Below, piece by piece: positions 61,939 to 64,000 of a stretch of DNA of 64,000 bases. The stretch comes from Saprolegnia diclina VS20 (lineage: Eukaryota; Oomycota; Saprolegniomycetes; Saprolegniales; Saprolegniaceae): contig NW_008246068.1 of NCBI RefSeq assembly GCF_000281045.1, positions 1,332,989-1,396,988 on the forward strand, written 5' to 3'. How positions within the stretch are numbered: position 1 is the first letter of the stretch; each line of letters begins with the position of its first letter. Both the position numbers and the translations under genes were made by a program. The notes beneath the pieces are model-generated. The model was not told the DNA's origin and did not search any database. It saw only the letters and a program-made list of their open reading frames with translations.

Positions 61939-64000
61939 CTATTGCACGTCGGCTTCACTAAATGCGAGCGACGTGAGGCAGTCGGGCGACGCCAAGTGTT
62001 CGAGGGCCGCTACACAATCCATATACATCCATGCCAAAGCTTGAAAGATTGATACCTTCGTACGACGCGAGGTAGTAGCCGTTCTGGCCAATGCGCTTCT
62101 CGGGGTCGCAGAGAACGTTGAGGGCTTGGAGCAAGACGACGGGGTGTGCGAGGCGGCTCTGGACGATCACGTACATAAATACGGGCAAAAAGTCGTCCCC
62201 GCTCAAAACATCAGCGCCATCGTGCTCTTCCTGGTACACAATGTGCACGAGCATCGCGGCCTCGACGAGCCTCCGGTGCTTATCGAGCGGCAGCGTCATC
62301 GCGTCGATGTCCCGGAGCGTCTCGATCGGCCGCGCCCACGAGCTCACGCTAAGACGGTGCAGCGGGATCCCGAAAAAGCTCTGCGGTTTGGCGCGAAGTG
62401 CGTTCATGTGGCCTACAATCACGCGCTCGCGGTCGGCGACAGACGACTGGAGGCGCGAGAGGAGCGGCGTGAGCACCGGAATGCACACCATCTCTTCGAC
62501 TTCGTGTCGAATGGCGTCCGATATCCACTCGTTCAGCACATCGTCGTCGTCGGGCGGCGACGGAAGAAGCGCCTTCATGTCGTGGAAGCGGTGGTCGAGC
62601 ATGTACGACTGGACGTTGTCGAGACAGTCGCCAAGATCCTCGAGCGACTCGATGGCCATCTTCTTGAGGACTTTGCCTTCGGGCGTCGTGCCGTCGTTGA
62701 GGACGTGGAAGGCGTAGACACGAAGCACGCGCGTCCACGGGAGCGTCGTCTTGCTGCTGAGCGTCGACGGCGACGGGAGGTTGAGAAATGACTGCAGCAT
62801 CTGCAGCGCCGTCGCCCGGTCGCTCGTGAGAGGCGACGGCGTCACGAGCGACGCGACCAGCCGCAAATAGGCTTCGAGCAGCGGCTGGCGCTGCGACGCA
62901 AGACGCCAATCTTCCTTCTTGGCGACCGCGTGCCGAGTTGGAAAGGGAAAGGCGCTCACGCGCGCCGAGAGCGGGCTCAGCTACGAGACATGATAGAGAT
63001 GAGACAACTTGACGGGCAGCGTACCTTGCGGTGGAGCTTGTGGAGCTCACGGAACCGCTTGCGCGTGACAACGACGACGCCCGTCTCGAGGTCGTTGGTG
63101 CGAATCTCATACTCCTACGTACAGAGTGAGCGTCGAGTGCGGGCAACGACGAGCTTGCCGTGTGCTGTCCGACGAGCATTGTCTTGATGATGCGGATCGA
63201 GAGCGCTTGGCGAAGGCCTACGCAGCGTCAAGCAGTGGTCGTTGCGTCGCCGGTGGTACCTTTGGCCTTGAGCACAAGCCCGTTCCACTCATGGTCGGTG
63301 ATCGTCTCGGCGTTCATGTTGACCGACGTGTCCATGAGCTACATCCATACTTACTACATGGTGCTTGTAGGAGGTCGTGTACCATTTTCGAAGGCTGCAT
63401 CTTGCGCAGGATGAGCGACCGCAGCGTCTCGAGCTCTTGGCTGCTAATGAGTCCGTTGCGGTAGAGAACGCTCGCCTTGGAGAGGCAGTCGAGGACGCGG
63501 TGCGGTTCGCGGGTGCGAATTCGGTCTTCCGCGCCGACAATATCGAGTTTGCTTCGCTGCACACACATTACAGTGTATTTCTGACGCCACGAGGTACCTT
63601 GATGATTGTGAGCTGGCTAAACAGTGTATCGGTGCGCGATTTCGGGCGCGTCTTCTTCTGCCGCAGCACCTCGGGGTTCGCGTTTGGATCCACAAACGCC
63701 ATTCGCGCCTAAGACAAAGTACATACAGGCGCACTACGTACGCGGCTACCTCGGGACCGTCGGTCGGCGGCGGCTTGGCCTCGTCGTCGTCGCTCATGAC
63801 GCGAACAAACTCCTTGCCGTAGATCGTCCCGTCGTCTTCGGCGATCGTCGACGGGAGTGGGAGCAGCGACCGCGACGAGGCCATGTCAAAGTCGTCGATG
63901 CTCTCGCGGCCCGCGTCCTCGACGTCCGTGTCGACGTCGCCCTCGGCGTCGAGGTAGCCCGGTACCTGCTTCGTATATGAGCTCAGTGCGAATATGGCGA
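61939..64000 (-). CDS. PX-VPS9 domain protein, predicted Rab5-family exchange factor, N-terminus beyond window
   Basis: VPS9 domains load GTP on Rab5-like GTPases; PX domains bind phosphoinositides, so this should act on early endosomes. The frame enters from the right edge with acidic sequence (GYLDAEGDVDTDVEDAGRES, then STIAEDDGTIYGKEFVRVM). Exons at about 63710-63600, 63560-63380, 63340-63260 and 63230-63180 lead to a PX domain (EYEIRTNDLETG, TRKRFRELHKLHRKL, then RQPLLEAYLRLV). The VPS9 domain follows (about 62500-62060; ADVLSGDDFLPVFMYVIVQ, GQNGYYLASYEA) with the catalytic Asp and Tyr region present. The last exon, 62009-61939, ends HLASPDCLTSLAFSEADVQ, TAG. Introns are 38-70 nt. Confidence 0.85.

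Noticed and set aside
61439-62044. 201-codon plus-strand open frame
   Set aside because: No domain, mixed composition and partial antisense overlap with the PX-VPS9 gene; not enough to call a gene.

Overview
The window is nuclear DNA of a eukaryote with very compact genes. Most introns are 38-77 nt, usually start GTACGT/GTAAG-like and end in CTAG or GTAG. Gene content (p300/CBP-type acetyltransferase, syntaxin 5, lipin, eIF2B, CDK10, SHAQKY-type MYB, START-FYVE protein, membrane-anchored GH5 glucanase) and high coding GC point to a stramenopile, most likely a saprolegnian-type oomycete. That assignment is inference from architecture and style; no database was searched. Coordinates of spliced genes were worked out by hand from reading frames, splice signals and family alignment from memory.

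Layout. 0-5 kb: an ABCB transporter (cut by the left edge) and a GPI-anchored discoidin-like protein. 5-13 kb: p300/CBP-like acetyltransferase, a single-pass membrane protein and an ankyrin protein. 13-20 kb: two copies of a small zinc-binding-like nuclear protein family flank an unrecognised five-exon gene and a PH-TBC-PDZ Rab-GAP. 20-31 kb: TMEM43, an IQ-WW-ankyrin-C2 scaffold, a protein with three tandem RNA-triphosphatase-like domains, an LRR protein and ribosomal protein eL20. 31-36.8 kb is the only repeat-rich island: a decayed LINE, a 240-bp inverted repeat, a gag-like zinc-knuckle fossil and an orphan kinase fragment. 36.9-50 kb: eIF2B epsilon, DCC1, lipin, GH5 glucanase, syntaxin 5, a MYB protein and CDK10. 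50-64 kb: a signal-peptide/PA/TPR/GT41-like glycosyltransferase, a START-FYVE protein, a GNAT, TMEM260, eIF2B alpha and a PX-VPS9 Rab5-GEF-like protein (cut by the right edge).

How the genes relate. There is no operon logic. Neighbours are divergent pairs sharing short promoters, often with CCAAT boxes, or convergent pairs whose stop codons lie 5-80 nt apart. Many genes belong to membrane traffic and lipid identity (syntaxin 5, TBC, PX-VPS9, START-FYVE, lipin, TMEM43) and two encode subunits of the same factor (eIF2B), but nothing shows that this clustering is functional. The most novel-looking items are the triple phosphatase, the apparently lumenal PA-TPR-GT41 protein, the paired zinc-binding-like proteins with acidic C-termini, and two multidomain scaffolds (PH-TBC-PDZ; IQ-WW-ANK-C2). 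No tRNA, rRNA or CRISPR array was recognised.
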